From NCBI RefSeq assembly GCF_900564145.1, contig NZ_UOOB01000001.1, forward strand, positions 2,172,754 through 2,236,753: DNA of 64,000 nt, written 5' to 3'. Position 1 is the first letter of the stretch. Each line of letters starts with the position of its first letter. A program made the position numbers and the translations under genes. The stretch is from Comamonas sp. lk (GTDB taxonomy: Bacteria > Pseudomonadota > Gammaproteobacteria > Burkholderiales > Burkholderiaceae_C). The notes beneath the pieces are model-generated. The model was not told the DNA's origin. It worked only from the letters and a program-made list of their open reading frames with translations, and ran no database searches. Of the stretch, positions 46,121-55,773 are shown one piece after another.

Positions 46121-47947
46121 ATGAGCAAACAAATCCGCAATATTGCGATCATTGCGCACGTTGACCATGGTAAGACCACCATGGTTGACCAGCTGCTGCG
46201 CCAGTCGGGTACCTTCGCTGAACACGAAAAAGTCGTGGACACCGTGATGGACAACCACGCCATCGAACGCGAGCGTGGCATCACCATCCTGGCCAAGAAC
46301 TGCGCCGTGAGCTGGCAAGGTACGCACATCAACATTCTCGACACGCCCGGTCACGCGGACTTCGGCGGTGAAGTGGAACGTGCTCTGTCCATGGTTGACG
46401 GTGTGGTGCTGCTGATCGACGCGCAAGAAGGTCCTATGCCTCAGACGCGTTTCGTGACCAAGAAGGCTCTTGCCCTGGGTCTGCGCCCCATCGTGGTGGT
46501 CAACAAGGTGGACAAGCCTGGTGCCAACCCCGACAAGGTGGTGAACGCCGCTTTTGACCTGTTCGACAAGCTGGGTGCCACCGACGAGCAGTTGGACTTC
46601 CCCGTGGTGTACGCCTCGGGCATCAACGGCTGGTCTTCCAAGGAAGAAGGCGAGCCAGGTGCCAAGTGGGGTGAGGACATGTCCGCCCTGTTCAACACCA
46701 TTCTCGAGCACGTGCCTGCGGTGCAAGGTGACGCTTCTGCACCTCTGCAGCTGCAGATCTCCGCTCTGGACTACTCCACCTTCGTGGGCCGTATCGGCGT
46801 GGGCCGCATCACCCAGGGTACTCTGAAGCCCGGTCAGCAAGTGGCTGTCATGGCTGGTCCCGACGGTAAGGCTTACAACGGCAAGATCAACCAGGTTCAC
46901 ACCTTCCAGGGTATCGATCGCGTGCAAGCCACCGAAGCCGGTCCTTCGGAAATCGTGCTGGTCAGCGGTATTGAAAACATCGGTATCGGCGAAACAGTGA
47001 CTGACATTGCCAATCCCCAGCCTCTGCCGATGCTGAAGATTGACGAGCCCACACTGACCATGAACTTCTGCGTGAACACCTCGCCTCTGGCCGGTCGTGA
47101 AGGCAAGTTTGTGACCAGCCGTCAGATCTGGGACCGCCTGCAAAAGGAACTGCGTTCCAACGTGGCTCTGCGCGTCAAGGAAACCGATGAAGACGGTATC
47201 TTTGAAGTGATGGGTCGTGGCGAACTGCACCTGACCATCTTGCTGGAAGAAATGCGCCGCGAAGGCTATGAGCTGGCCGTTTCCAAGCCCCGCGTGGTGA
47301 TGCGCATGATTGACGGTGTCAAGCACGAGCCTATCGAGCTGGTGACTGTCGACATCGAAGAAGGCCATCAAGGCGGCGTGATGCAAGCCCTGGGCGAGCG
47401 CAAGGGCGAGCTGGTGAACATGGAACCCGATGGCCGCGGTCGCGTCCGTCTGGAATACCGTATCCCCGCCCGTGGTCTGATCGGTTTCACCAATGAATTC
47501 CTGAACCTGACACGTGGTTCCGGTCTGATCGCCAACATCTTCGACAGCTACGAACCCCATAAGGGTGACATCGGTGGCCGTAAGAACGGCGTGCTGATTT
47601 CCATGGACGACGGTGAAATCTTCACTTACGCCCTGGGCAAGCTGGACGACCGCGGCCGCATGTTCGTCAAGGCCAACGATCCCGTGTACGAAGGCATGAT
47701 CATCGGTATCCACAGCCGCGACAACGACCTGGTGGTGAACGCCACGCGTACCAAGCAGCTGACCAACTTCCGCGTCAGCGGCAAGGAAGACGCGATCAAG
47801 ATCACGCCTCCTATCGAGTTGTCGCTGGAATACGGCGTGGAATTCATCGAAGACGACGAGCTGCTGGAAATCACCCCCACCAGCCTGCGCGTGCGCAAGC
47901 GCCACCTGAAGGAACACGACCGCAAGCGTGCTTCCCGCGATTCCTGA
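46121..47947 (+). CDS. typA: Ribosome-associated GTPase TypA/BipA
   Basis: A 608-residue translational GTPase: [54 protein letters not shown], then EF-G-like domains II, III and V and a C-terminal domain unique to BipA ([25 protein letters not shown]). It aids 50S assembly and stress adaptation. A short leader separates it from truB; it ends in a terminator. Confidence 0.96.
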   Translation: MSKQIRNIAIIAHVDHGKTTMVDQLLRQSGTFAEHEKVVDTVMDNHAIERERGITILAKNCAVSWQGTHINILDTPGHADFGGEVERALSMVDGVVLLIDAQEGPMPQTRFVTKKALALGLRPIVVVNKVDKPGANPDKVVNAAFDLFDKLGATDEQLDFPVVYASGINGWSSKEEGEPGAKWGEDMSALFNTILEHVPAVQGDASAPLQLQISALDYSTFVGRIGVGRITQGTLKPGQQVAVMAGPDGKAYNGKINQVHTFQGIDRVQATEAGPSEIVLVSGIENIGIGETVTDIANPQPLPMLKIDEPTLTMNFCVNTSPLAGREGKFVTSRQIWDRLQKELRSNVALRVKETDEDGIFEVMGRGELHLTILLEEMRREGYELAVSKPRVVMRMIDGVKHEPIELVTVDIEEGHQGGVMQALGERKGELVNMEPDGRGRVRLEYRIPARGLIGFTNEFLNLTRGSGLIANIFDSYEPHKGDIGGRKNGVLISMDDGEIFTYALGKLDDRGRMFVKANDPVYEGMIIGIHSRDNDLVVNATRTKQLTNFRVSGKEDAIKITPPIELSLEYGVEFIEDDELLEITPTSLRVRKRHLKEHDRKRASRDS

Positions 47948-47975
47948 TCTGCGCTTTGACGCCGGTCAGATCCAT

Positions 47976-48001
47976 AAAAAAGGCCCCCAGGGGCCTTTTT
48001 T
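47976..48001 (+). terminator. Terminator after typA
   Basis: Stem AAAAAGGCCCC (47977-47987) and GGGGCCTTTTT (47990-48000), with a very tight loop that probably opens one or two pairs, then T-rich sequence. It ends the rimP-typA transcript. Confidence 0.8.
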
Positions 48002-48053
48002 ATTGCCTGGACGGGGTACTTGCTCCATGGCGAAATCTGATGGCAGATGCAAA

Positions 48054-48083
48054 AAAGCCGCACGGCGTATACCGTGCGGCTTT
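48054..48083. terminator. Bidirectional terminator between typA and the cytochrome c gene
   Basis: Perfect 12-base stem AAAGCCGCACGG (48054-48065) and CCGTGCGGCTTT (48072-48083) with a 6-base loop. A run of A on the left and GTTTT on the right let it work on both strands, mainly for the minus-strand cytochrome gene. Confidence 0.85.
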
Positions 48084-48107
48084 GTTTTGCTATGCAAACA
48101 GTAGTAA

Positions 48108-48416
48108 TTACTTCTGCGTCAGAATCCAGGTCACCAGCTTCTTGGCGTCGGCGTCGTTCACTTGGGCGTTTGCAGGCATGGGCACGGGGCCCCAGACGCC
48201 GCTGCCGCCCTTGATCACCTTGGCAGCCAGCTTGTCGACAGCGTCTTTTTGACCGGCATACTTGGCAGCCACGTCCTTGAAGGAAGGGCCGACCAGTTTT
48301 TTATCAACTGCGTGGCAGGCCATGCAGTTCTTGGACTGAGCCAAAGCCTGGTCAGCCATGGCAGGAGCCACCGCCGCTGCGGACAGGGCGAAGGCGATCA
48401 GTGTTTGCTTCATCAT
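48108..48416 (-). CDS. Small class I cytochrome c (c551/c8-type)
   Basis: A 102-residue exported cytochrome: signal peptide (KQTLIAFALSAAAVAPAMA), heme-binding CMACH near residue 31-35, and a distal Met in VPMPANAQV. The pattern VGPSFKDVAAKYAGQKDAVDKLAAKVIKGGSGVWGPVPMPAN is that of c551/c8 electron carriers of Betaproteobacteria. It shuttles electrons in the periplasm. Preceded by AGGA 7 bases before the ATG at 48416. Confidence 0.92.
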   Translation of the reverse strand: MMKQTLIAFALSAAAVAPAMADQALAQSKNCMACHAVDKKLVGPSFKDVAAKYAGQKDAVDKLAAKVIKGGSGVWGPVPMPANAQVNDADAKKLVTWILTQK

Positions 48417-48522
48417 GAGGTAATCCTGGGTGCAGTTGTTAAAGTTCGATTACATCGTCATTGTAGTGGCGGTATTGTGTATGTACTGATGTAGGCACTG
48501 TTGAGAAAAGTGAGGAGGGTGT

Positions 48523-48762
48523 ATGTATTTGTTAGGTCTGGCGATTCTGTTGTCTTTGCTCAAGGTGGCAGAAATCGGCCCGGTGGCTGCCTGGAGCTGG
48601 TGGGTCATCCTGGGCGTTTATGGCGCTGCAGCGGCCTGGTGGGCCTGGGCCGATGCCAGCGGCTACACCAAGCGCAAGGCCATGGACAAGATGGATCAGC
48701 GCAAGAAGGAGCGCATTGAGCGCCAGAAGAAGGAGCTGGCGCCCGGTTCGCGCCGGCGCTGA
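48523..48762 (+). CDS. Small Trp-rich membrane protein (TIGR04438 type)
   Basis: A 79-residue protein: two hydrophobic segments with many Trp (YLLGLAILLSLLKVAEIGP; AAWSWWVILGVYGAAAAWWAW) and a basic Lys/Arg tail. It fits the betaproteobacterial small Trp-rich family of unknown function. AGGAGGG precedes the ATG at 48523. Confidence 0.8.
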   Translation: MYLLGLAILLSLLKVAEIGPVAAWSWWVILGVYGAAAAWWAWADASGYTKRKAMDKMDQRKKERIERQKKELAPGSRRR

Positions 48763-48920
48763 GAGCGCGCATCCACACCTGGGGTTCTTGGAATACGATG
48801 GCTGGCGAAACTGTTTAAGACAGTTTGTCTGCCGCGTAAACCAATGCATGCACCTATGCGGGAAGCAGTGGGACATAATTGGCTGTTCATTCCACGATAA
48901 CGTCTGACCAAGTTAACCCC

Positions 48921-50780
48921 ATGCCCGCATATCGTTCCAAAACTTCCACTGGCGGCCGCAACATGGCCGGTGCGCGCGCCCTGTGGCGTGCCACTGGCAT
49001 GAAAGATGGCGACTTCGAAAAGCCCATCATCGCCATTGCCAACTCCTTCACGCAATTCGTGCCCGGCCACGTGCACCTGAAGGACCTGGGCCAGCTGGTG
49101 GCACGCGAGATCGAAAAGGCGGGTGGTGTTGCCAAGGAATTCAACACCATCGCCGTTGACGATGGCATTGCCATGGGCCATGACGGCATGCTGTATTCGC
49201 TGCCCAGCCGCGATCTGATCGCCGACTCGGTGGAATACATGGTCAATGCGCATTGCGCCGATGCACTGGTGTGCATCTCCAACTGCGACAAGATCACCCC
49301 CGGCATGCTGATGGCCGCTATGCGCCTGAACATTCCGGTGATCTTCGTTTCCGGCGGTCCCATGGAAGCGGGCAAGACCAAGCTGGCCAATCCCGATACC
49401 AAGGTGATCGAATTCAAGAAGCTCGATCTGGTGGATGCCATGGTGATTGCGGCAGATGACCGCTACTCGGATGAAGAGGTCGCGCAGGTCGAGCGTTCGG
49501 CCTGCCCCACTTGCGGTTCCTGCTCGGGCATGTTCACTGCCAACTCCATGAACTGCCTGACCGAGGCACTGGGTCTGTCCCTGCCCGGCAACGGCACCGT
49601 GGTGGCCACACACGCTGACCGCGAAGAGCTGTTCCTGCGCGCCGGTCGTCGCATCGTCGAGCTGGCCCGCCAGCACTACGAGCAGGACGATTACAGCGTG
49701 TTGCCACGCTCCGTGGGTTTCAAAGCGTTTGAGAACTGCATCACGCTGGATATCGCCATGGGCGGCTCCACCAACACCATCCTGCATCTGCTGGCCATTG
49801 CCAAGGAAGCCGAAATCGACTTCACCATGGCCGACATCGACCGCCTCTCGCGCGTTGTGCCCCAGCTGTGCAAGGTCGCGCCCAATACGCCCAAGTACCA
49901 CATCGAAGACGTGCACCGCGCAGGCGGCATCATGGCTATCCTGGGCGAGCTGGCCCGCGCCGGCAAGCTGCACACCGATGTGCCCACCGTGCACGCCAAG
50001 ACCATGGCCGATGCGCTGGCCCAGTGGGATATCACCGTCACGCAAGATGAAGCCGTTCGTCACTTCTACATGGCAGGCCCCGCTGGTATTCCCACGCAGG
50101 TTGCCTTCAGCCAGAACACCCGCTGGCCCAGCCTGGATCTGGATCGTGCCGAAGGCTGTATCCGCAGCTATGAGCACGCCTTCAGCAAAGAAGGCGGCTT
50201 GGCCGTGCTGCGCGGCAACATTGCGCTGGACGGTTGCGTAGTGAAGTCCGCCGGTGTGGATGAATCTATTCTGGTGTTCGAAGGCCCAGCCCACGTGGTT
50301 GAGTCCCAGGACGAAGCCGTGGCCAATATTCTGGCCGACAAGGTCAAGGCAGGTGATGTGGTCATCGTGCGCTATGAAGGCCCCAAGGGCGGCCCCGGCA
50401 TGCAGGAAATGCTCTACCCTACCAGCTACATCAAATCCAAGGGTCTGGGCAAGGCCTGCGCGTTGCTGACGGATGGCCGCTTCTCAGGCGGCACATCTGG
50501 GCTGTCGATTGGCCACTGCTCTCCCGAAGCGGCCGCTGGCGGTGCGATTGGTCTGGTGCAGAACGGCGACATCATCCGTATCGACATTCCCAATCGCACC
50601 ATCAACATGCTGGTCAGCGACGAAGAGTTGGCGGCACGCCGCGAAGTGCAGAACGCCAAGGGCTGGAAGCCTGTGGAGGCCCGTCCTCGCAAGATCTCCG
50701 CAGCGCTCAAGGCCTATGCCATGCTGGTGACCAGTGCCGATACCGGTGCCGTGCGCGATCTGTCGCTGCTGGACGACTGA
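48921..50780 (+). CDS. ilvD: Dihydroxy-acid dehydratase
   Basis: A 619-residue IlvD. The ATG at 48921 gives the standard [27 protein letters not shown]. Fe-S cysteines and active site: [60 protein letters not shown] near the end. It is the long, [4Fe-4S]-type enzyme, third step of valine and isoleucine synthesis (dihydroxy acid to keto acid). A hairpin terminator follows. Confidence 0.97.
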   Translation: MPAYRSKTSTGGRNMAGARALWRATGMKDGDFEKPIIAIANSFTQFVPGHVHLKDLGQLVAREIEKAGGVAKEFNTIAVDDGIAMGHDGMLYSLPSRDLIADSVEYMVNAHCADALVCISNCDKITPGMLMAAMRLNIPVIFVSGGPMEAGKTKLANPDTKVIEFKKLDLVDAMVIAADDRYSDEEVAQVERSACPTCGSCSGMFTANSMNCLTEALGLSLPGNGTVVATHADREELFLRAGRRIVELARQHYEQDDYSVLPRSVGFKAFENCITLDIAMGGSTNTILHLLAIAKEAEIDFTMADIDRLSRVVPQLCKVAPNTPKYHIEDVHRAGGIMAILGELARAGKLHTDVPTVHAKTMADALAQWDITVTQDEAVRHFYMAGPAGIPTQVAFSQNTRWPSLDLDRAEGCIRSYEHAFSKEGGLAVLRGNIALDGCVVKSAGVDESILVFEGPAHVVESQDEAVANILADKVKAGDVVIVRYEGPKGGPGMQEMLYPTSYIKSKGLGKACALLTDGRFSGGTSGLSIGHCSPEAAAGGAIGLVQNGDIIRIDIPNRTINMLVSDEELAARREVQNAKGWKPVEARPRKISAALKAYAMLVTSADTGAVRDLSLLDD

Positions 50781-50830
50781 GGTTTCTGTACTTTTTGTCC
50801 GCGCTGGTGCCAGCGTTGATGGACAATCCC

Positions 50831-50875
50831 GACAGCCGCCGCAACCCTGAGGGTTGGGCGGCTGTCGTCATTTTT
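50831..50875 (+). terminator. Terminator after ilvD
   Basis: Long hairpin: GACAGCCGCC (50831-50840) with GGCGGCTGTC (50857-50866), and inner CAACCC with GGGTTG, followed by a short T run (50871-50875). It lies 20 bases before the next start codon. Confidence 0.85.
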
Positions 50876-50895
50876 GCAATGAGGAAGTTTTCGCC

Positions 50896-51969
50896 ATGAA
50901 GCAGGCCACAGGCCTTCAGTGGAGCAAGCTATACCCCAGGGTCAGGCGTGCTTTCGCTAGCGTTGTCAGTGTCTGCATTTTGGGCTCGGCAGGCTCGGCA
51001 GGCTCGGTGGCCTGGGCGCAAGGCTTGGTCGATGCGCGGCATGCTACATATCCGCAGCGTCCGGTGCGCCTCATCGTGCCCTTCACTCCCGGAGGCTCTG
51101 CCGACATCATCGCCCGCATGGTGGCCGATGCCATGCAGGCCCCGCTAGGGCAGGCCGTGATTGTCGAAAATCGCGCCGGCGCCAGCGGCCTGATCGGTGC
51201 CGAAGCCGTGGCCCATGCGGCGCCCGACGGCTATGTCATCGGGCTTGGCACCATCAGCACCCTGGCCGTCAATCCCGTGCTGCTGGCCCATGTCTCCCGC
51301 ATAGATCCGAGCAAGGACCTGGCGCCGATCGTGGCCTTGACCTCGATTGCCTCGGTGCTCTCGGTACACCCCAGTCTGGGCGTGCACAACTATGGCCAGT
51401 TCGTCATGCTGGCGCGCAGCAAGCCTTCTTTGCTCAATATTGGTTCGTCGGGCGTGGGCTCGGTGGGGCATCTGATCATCGAGCGCTTGAATGCCTCGCT
51501 CAAGATTCGGCTGCACCACATTCCCTACAAAGGTCAGGGGCCGGTGGTGAGCAGTGCGCTATCGGGAGAGACGCATGTGCTGAGCGATCAGTATCCCTCG
51601 TCTGCCGCCCATGTGAATTCGGGTCGGCTGATACCGATTGCTGTGGCAGCGCAGGAGAGGCTGCCAGCCTTGCCCCAGGTGCCCACGTTCAAAGAGCTGG
51701 GTCATCCGGCTCTCAACGATCTGGCCATTACCTGGTTCGGTTTGGTGGCACCTGCAGGCACGCCGCCACAGATCATCGACAAGCTCAACACGGCTGCCAA
51801 CGCCGTGTTGAACGAGCCCGTCATGCAGGAGCGCTTGCAGGCCATGGGGGTTCAGGTGCTGGGCGGATCGCCCCTGCAGTTGCGAGAGATGACGCAGGAG
51901 GCCAACCGCGGCGTGCGCGATATGGTGAAAGAAGGCTTGATCAAACTGGAAACCGTGCGCAAGCCTTGA
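50896..51969 (+). CDS. Bug-family periplasmic receptor (TctC-like)
   Basis: A 357-residue receptor from the ATG at 50896 (GAGG upstream). Signal region about residues 10-45, interrupted by a GSAGSAGS run coded by a 9-base tandem repeat, then VRLIVPFTPGGSADIIARMVADAM, ENRAGASGLIGAEAVAHAAPDGYVI and HIPYKGQGPVVSSALSGETH. No catabolic genes adjoin it: ilvD is upstream behind a terminator and lgt downstream. Orphan receptor; ligand unknown. Confidence 0.9.
   Translation: MKQATGLQWSKLYPRVRRAFASVVSVCILGSAGSAGSVAWAQGLVDARHATYPQRPVRLIVPFTPGGSADIIARMVADAMQAPLGQAVIVENRAGASGLIGAEAVAHAAPDGYVIGLGTISTLAVNPVLLAHVSRIDPSKDLAPIVALTSIASVLSVHPSLGVHNYGQFVMLARSKPSLLNIGSSGVGSVGHLIIERLNASLKIRLHHIPYKGQGPVVSSALSGETHVLSDQYPSSAAHVNSGRLIPIAVAAQERLPALPQVPTFKELGHPALNDLAITWFGLVAPAGTPPQIIDKLNTAANAVLNEPVMQERLQAMGVQVLGGSPLQLREMTQEANRGVRDMVKEGLIKLETVRKP
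50983..51008 (+). repeat. 9-base tandem repeat inside the Bug signal peptide
   Basis: Nearly three copies of GGCTCGGCA code for GSAGSAGS within the signal sequence. Copy-number change by slippage would stay in frame and lengthen the peptide by three residues. Confidence 0.7.
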
Positions 51970-51974
51970 TGCAA

Positions 51975-52028
51975 TGAAATCAATAGCTTGACGCGCTTGT
52001 CCATCAAGCGCTTGAGGCTGTTTTCATT
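51975..52028. repeat. Interspersed palindromic repeat, copy B
   Basis: Contains the palindrome GCGCTTG-TCCAT-CAAGCGC (51993-52011) and, on the minus strand, AATGAAAACAGCCTCAAGC, identical over 19 bases to the start of copy A at 26682. It lies between a Bug gene and lgt and resembles short palindromic repeats common in comamonad intergenic regions. Confidence 0.65.
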
Positions 52029-52125
52029 GATGTGGCATAGGGTGGCGGGTCGCCGCAGTCCGGCCCGAGTGGTTTTCCTGCGGCGCATTCCTGGGGGCAT
52101 GTCTGGCTACGGCACAATGCCTGTC

Positions 52126-52959
52126 ATGCTGATGTATCCGCAAATTGATCCCGTTGCCGTGCAAATCGGTCCCCTGGCTGTGCACTGGTATGGTCTGACC
52201 TATCTGGCGGCATTTGCGCTGTTCCTGTTCCTGGGGACACGCCGCCTGCATCACCCGCCCTTCAAATACATGCGGGGCGATCAAGCCTGGTCGCGCAAGG
52301 ATGTGGAGGACATTCTGTTTCTCGGCGTGCTGGGCGTAATCATCGGTGGGCGCCTTGGCTACTGCCTGTTCTACAAGCCAGACTACTACCTCACGCATCC
52401 GCTGGAGATTTTTGCCGTCTGGCAAGGCGGCATGAGCTTTCATGGCGGCCTGCTGGGCGTCATCGGTTCCATGGTCTGGTTTGCACATTCGCGCAAGCGC
52501 AGCTGGCTGCAAGTGGCAGATTTTGTCGCACCCTGCGTACCTACCGGGCTGGCTGCGGGCCGAGTTGGCAACTTCATCAACGGCGAACTCTGGGGGCGTG
52601 CCGCCAGCGCCGACCTGCCCTGGGCCATGGTGTTTCCGCAAAGCGGCTCCATGATTGCGCGCCACCCTTCGCAGATCTACCAGATGCTGATGGAAGGTTT
52701 GCTGCTGTTCATTTTGCTGTGGATTTATGCACGCAAGGAGCACAAGCCCGGCCAGGTGGCCGCGGTCTTCCTGTTCGGCTATGGCGTGTTCCGCTTCATT
52801 GCCGAGTATTTCCGCGAGCCCGACGACTTCCTGGGCATTCTGTCCCTGGGCATGAGCATGGGCCAGTGGCTGTGCATTCCCATGATTGCGGGCGGTGCGC
52901 TCATGTGGTTGTGGTGCGGCAAGAATGCGCCGTATAGCGTCAATCGCTCGGCGGCATAA
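52126..52959 (+). CDS. lgt: Prolipoprotein diacylglyceryl transferase
   Basis: About 277 residues from the ATG at 52126; ATGs at 52117 and 52132 are equally possible. Membrane protein with [30 protein letters not shown] [23 protein letters not shown], and the signature [14 protein letters not shown]. It adds diacylglycerol to the lipobox cysteine of prolipoproteins. A strong terminator follows. Confidence 0.95.
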   Translation: MLMYPQIDPVAVQIGPLAVHWYGLTYLAAFALFLFLGTRRLHHPPFKYMRGDQAWSRKDVEDILFLGVLGVIIGGRLGYCLFYKPDYYLTHPLEIFAVWQGGMSFHGGLLGVIGSMVWFAHSRKRSWLQVADFVAPCVPTGLAAGRVGNFINGELWGRAASADLPWAMVFPQSGSMIARHPSQIYQMLMEGLLLFILLWIYARKEHKPGQVAAVFLFGYGVFRFIAEYFREPDDFLGILSLGMSMGQWLCIPMIAGGALMWLWCGKNAPYSVNRSAA

Positions 52960-52998
52960 CGCAGCTTTGTTGCGCGGCCTAGCCCTCACCTCCTCACG

Positions 52999-53024
52999 AC
53001 GCAGGCCCAGGCCTGCGTTTTTTG
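52999..53024 (+). terminator. Terminator after lgt
   Basis: Stem ACGCAGGC (52999-53006) and GCCTGCGT (53011-53018) with a 4-base loop and a T run. Confidence 0.9.
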
Positions 53025-53149
53025 TTTCCGGGCGGGACGGCCCATGCCTGGGGTCACAAAATCTGCCCATAATGCTTGCAGACATGACTGCATATGCGGT
53101 ACTTGCTTCTCGATTGAGAGCATCATCAACAGCACGCAAGGAGATGTGA

Positions 53150-54574
53150 ATGGGTTGGGCAGCAGACTGGATCGAGCAGACCACGCTGTGGGTGCGTGGC
53201 GTAGAAGGCGACAAGCCTGGCAAAGATGGCGTGGAGCAGCGTCCGCTGGCAAAGCGCCTGGAGGCAACCCTCAAGCGCGGGCAGGAGGCATTGTCTCCGC
53301 GCGAGCTGCGTCGCCTGCTGGAAGATCTGCAGCAGGTGGCCGATGCTTCGCTGAGCGATGTAGAGGGCGGTCGCCATGCCCAGTTGCTGATGGACTGGTA
53401 TGCCAAAGCGGCATTGCCGGCCCACAAGGATTTCTGGGCGTTGATCATCGAGCAGTTTGGCCCCGATGCCACGGCGCTGCAGGCTGCGCGCGAACGTTAT
53501 GACAAGGCCGGCAGCGATGTGGAGCGCAGCGAAGCCGAGATGGGTTTGCGCCGTGCCTTGATGTCTTCGCGTACCCGGATGCTGCAGCGCTTTGCCCAGC
53601 CGCAGGGCGGCATGGGTTTTCTGGTCGATATGCGGGCCGAGCTGCTGGCCTTGCCCAAGGCTGAGCAGCGCTATGTGGCCTTGGATGCCGAGTTGGAGCA
53701 TCTGTTTTCCAACTGGTTTGATGTGGCGCTACTGGAGCTCAAGAGCCTGAACTGGGATTCGCCTGCATCATTGCTGGAAAAGCTCATCAAGTACGAGGCC
53801 GTGCACGATATCCGCAGCTGGTCGGACCTCAAGAACCGGCTGGACAGCGATCGCCGCTGCTACGGCTTCTTTCACCCGCGCATGCCCAAGGTGCCGCTGA
53901 TCTTTGTGGAAGTGGCCCTGGTAGACAAGATGTCCGACAGCATTGGGCCGCTGCTCGACGAATCGGCCGCCGCCGCCGATATTGCCAAGGCCAATACCGC
54001 CATCTTCTATTCCATCAGCAATACGCAATCGGGCCTCAAGGGCGTGAGCTTCGGCGATTCGTTGATCAAGCATGTGGTGGAGACGCTCACGCAGGAATTT
54101 CCCAAACTCAAGCAGTTCGCGACGCTGTCGCCGATTCCGGGTCTGCGCTCCTGGCTCTCCAAGCATGGCGATGCCGTGCTGGCCGAGCTGGACGACAAGC
54201 AGAAAGCGGCGCTGCAAGCCGCTGCCGGTGGCGTGGACATGGCGCATTTGCTGGCCGCGCTGGACGATCCGGCCTCGCTCAAGGAAAAATCTGCCGTGCG
54301 CCAGGCGGCCATGTTCTGCGCCGCACGCTATCTGGGGCGGGAAACTGCCAAGGGTCGTCCGCTCGATGCCGTGGCACGCTTTCACCTCGGCAACGGTGCG
54401 CGCGTGGAGCGCCTGAACTGGGCGGCAGACCTGTCGCCCAAGGGGCACAAGCAATCCATGGGGCTGATGGTCAACTATCTGTATGACCTCAAGCGTCTGG
54501 ACAAGCACCGCAGCCTGCTGGCGCAGGGCAAGATTCCCGTCTCCTCCGAGATTGAATCGCTGTGCAAGAGCTGA
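53150..54574 (+). CDS. matA: Malonyl-CoA decarboxylase
   Basis: A 474-residue MCD-family enzyme: an N-terminal helical domain and a C-terminal acetyltransferase-like catalytic domain with RRCYGFFHPRMPKVPLIFVEVAL, FYSISNTQSGLKGVSFGDSLIKHV (conserved Ser) and VARFHLGNGARVERLNWAADLS (conserved His), ending SMGLMVNYLYDL. It converts malonyl-CoA to acetyl-CoA and CO2. AAGGAGATGTGA precedes the ATG. First of the three-gene malonate operon with a Bug receptor and malonyl-CoA synthetase. Confidence 0.92.
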   Translation: MGWAADWIEQTTLWVRGVEGDKPGKDGVEQRPLAKRLEATLKRGQEALSPRELRRLLEDLQQVADASLSDVEGGRHAQLLMDWYAKAALPAHKDFWALIIEQFGPDATALQAARERYDKAGSDVERSEAEMGLRRALMSSRTRMLQRFAQPQGGMGFLVDMRAELLALPKAEQRYVALDAELEHLFSNWFDVALLELKSLNWDSPASLLEKLIKYEAVHDIRSWSDLKNRLDSDRRCYGFFHPRMPKVPLIFVEVALVDKMSDSIGPLLDESAAAADIAKANTAIFYSISNTQSGLKGVSFGDSLIKHVVETLTQEFPKLKQFATLSPIPGLRSWLSKHGDAVLAELDDKQKAALQAAAGGVDMAHLLAALDDPASLKEKSAVRQAAMFCAARYLGRETAKGRPLDAVARFHLGNGARVERLNWAADLSPKGHKQSMGLMVNYLYDLKRLDKHRSLLAQGKIPVSSEIESLCKS

Positions 54575-54675
54575 TGCGCATGGCGTGAGCGTGCTGCGTC
54601 AAGCCTTGCAAGCAAGCTGTCTCTGCGTCTTCTGACCACTCAGCCCGGCCATGCCGGGCATTCAGGAGAGATGCA

Positions 54676-55689
54676 ATGCAGGAGTTTTCTAGGCAGCGAC
54701 GCGCGCTGATCCATTCCATGGGCGCGCTGGCTGCGGGCGGTCTGTCCGGCTGGGCGGGCCTGGCCCAGGCACAGAGCTCGGCCGCTGGCGAATGGCCTGC
54801 CAAACCGGTGAATCTGATCGTGCCCTTTCCTGCCGGCGGCGGCACCGATGCATTTGCCCGGCCGTTTTCCAGCCAGTTTTCCAAGATCACCGGCAAGACT
54901 CTGGTGGTGGACAACCGGGGCGGGGCTGGCGGTACGCTGGGCGCGGCCATTGCCGCCAAGGCGCCGGCCGACGGCTACAACTTCTTCATGGGCGGTGCCC
55001 ACCATGTGATCGCGCCATCGGTATACCCCCGACTTGAATACGACCTGGAGCGCGATTTCGTGCCGCTGGCACTGCTGGCCAGCGTGCCCCAGGTGCTGGT
55101 GGTCAATCCCAAGAATGTGCCGTTCAACACGGTGCAGGAGTTGCTGGCCGATATGCGCAGCAAGCCGGGAAAATACAACTACGGCTCGGCAGGCTCGGGC
55201 AGCTCTCACCATCTGGCCGGCGAACTGTTCAAGCTGCAGACCAAGACCTCCATACTGCACATCCCATACAAGGGCGCGGGCCCGGCGCTACAGGATTTGA
55301 TAGCAGGCAATCTGGACATGGTGTTTGACGGCCTGGGTTCCTCGGCCCAGCACATCAAGAGCGGGCGCATCAAGGCCTTGATGGTAGCCGGCAAGGAGCG
55401 CAACCCCGCCTTCCCCGATGTGCCTTGCGCCGCCGAAGTGGGTCTGCCCGACTACACCGTGACCACCTGGTACGGGTTGTGGGCTCCCAAGAACACACCG
55501 GCCGCGATGCAGCAGCACATGCTGCAGGAGGTGCAAAAAATCGGTGCGGCCGAGGAGGTCAAGACCGCCTGGGCACGCAATGGTGCAGAGTACGGCAAGC
55601 TCAACCAGCAGCAGTTTGCGGCCATGATTCACAGCGAGATCCAGCGCTGGGCCCAGGTGGTCAAAGCTTCGGGAGTGAAGCTCGATTAA
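54676..55689 (+). CDS. Bug-family periplasmic receptor in the malonate operon
   Basis: A 337-residue receptor: signal peptide with RRALIHSMGALAAGGLSGWAG..AQAQ, then VNLIVPFPAGGGTDAFARPF, DNRGGAGGTLGAAIAAKAPADGYNF and HIPYKGAGPALQDLIAGNLD. It sits between matA and matB, the position of the MatC malonate carrier in other bacteria, so malonate is its likely ligand. GGAGAGATGC lies just before the ATG at 54676. Confidence 0.92.
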   Translation: MQEFSRQRRALIHSMGALAAGGLSGWAGLAQAQSSAAGEWPAKPVNLIVPFPAGGGTDAFARPFSSQFSKITGKTLVVDNRGGAGGTLGAAIAAKAPADGYNFFMGGAHHVIAPSVYPRLEYDLERDFVPLALLASVPQVLVVNPKNVPFNTVQELLADMRSKPGKYNYGSAGSGSSHHLAGELFKLQTKTSILHIPYKGAGPALQDLIAGNLDMVFDGLGSSAQHIKSGRIKALMVAGKERNPAFPDVPCAAEVGLPDYTVTTWYGLWAPKNTPAAMQQHMLQEVQKIGAAEEVKTAWARNGAEYGKLNQQQFAAMIHSEIQRWAQVVKASGVKLD

Positions 55690-55773
55690 GCGCCGTGAGG
55701 GGCCAGCTCTTGGCCCTCGTATCGAGGAACTATGATGTCTCTCGCATCCCAGTTCCTCTTTCTTTGATCACCG

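Noticed and set aside
46049..47917. A 622-codon minus-strand frame opposite typA
   Set aside because: Antisense shadow of the typA GTPase gene, without motifs or start signals.
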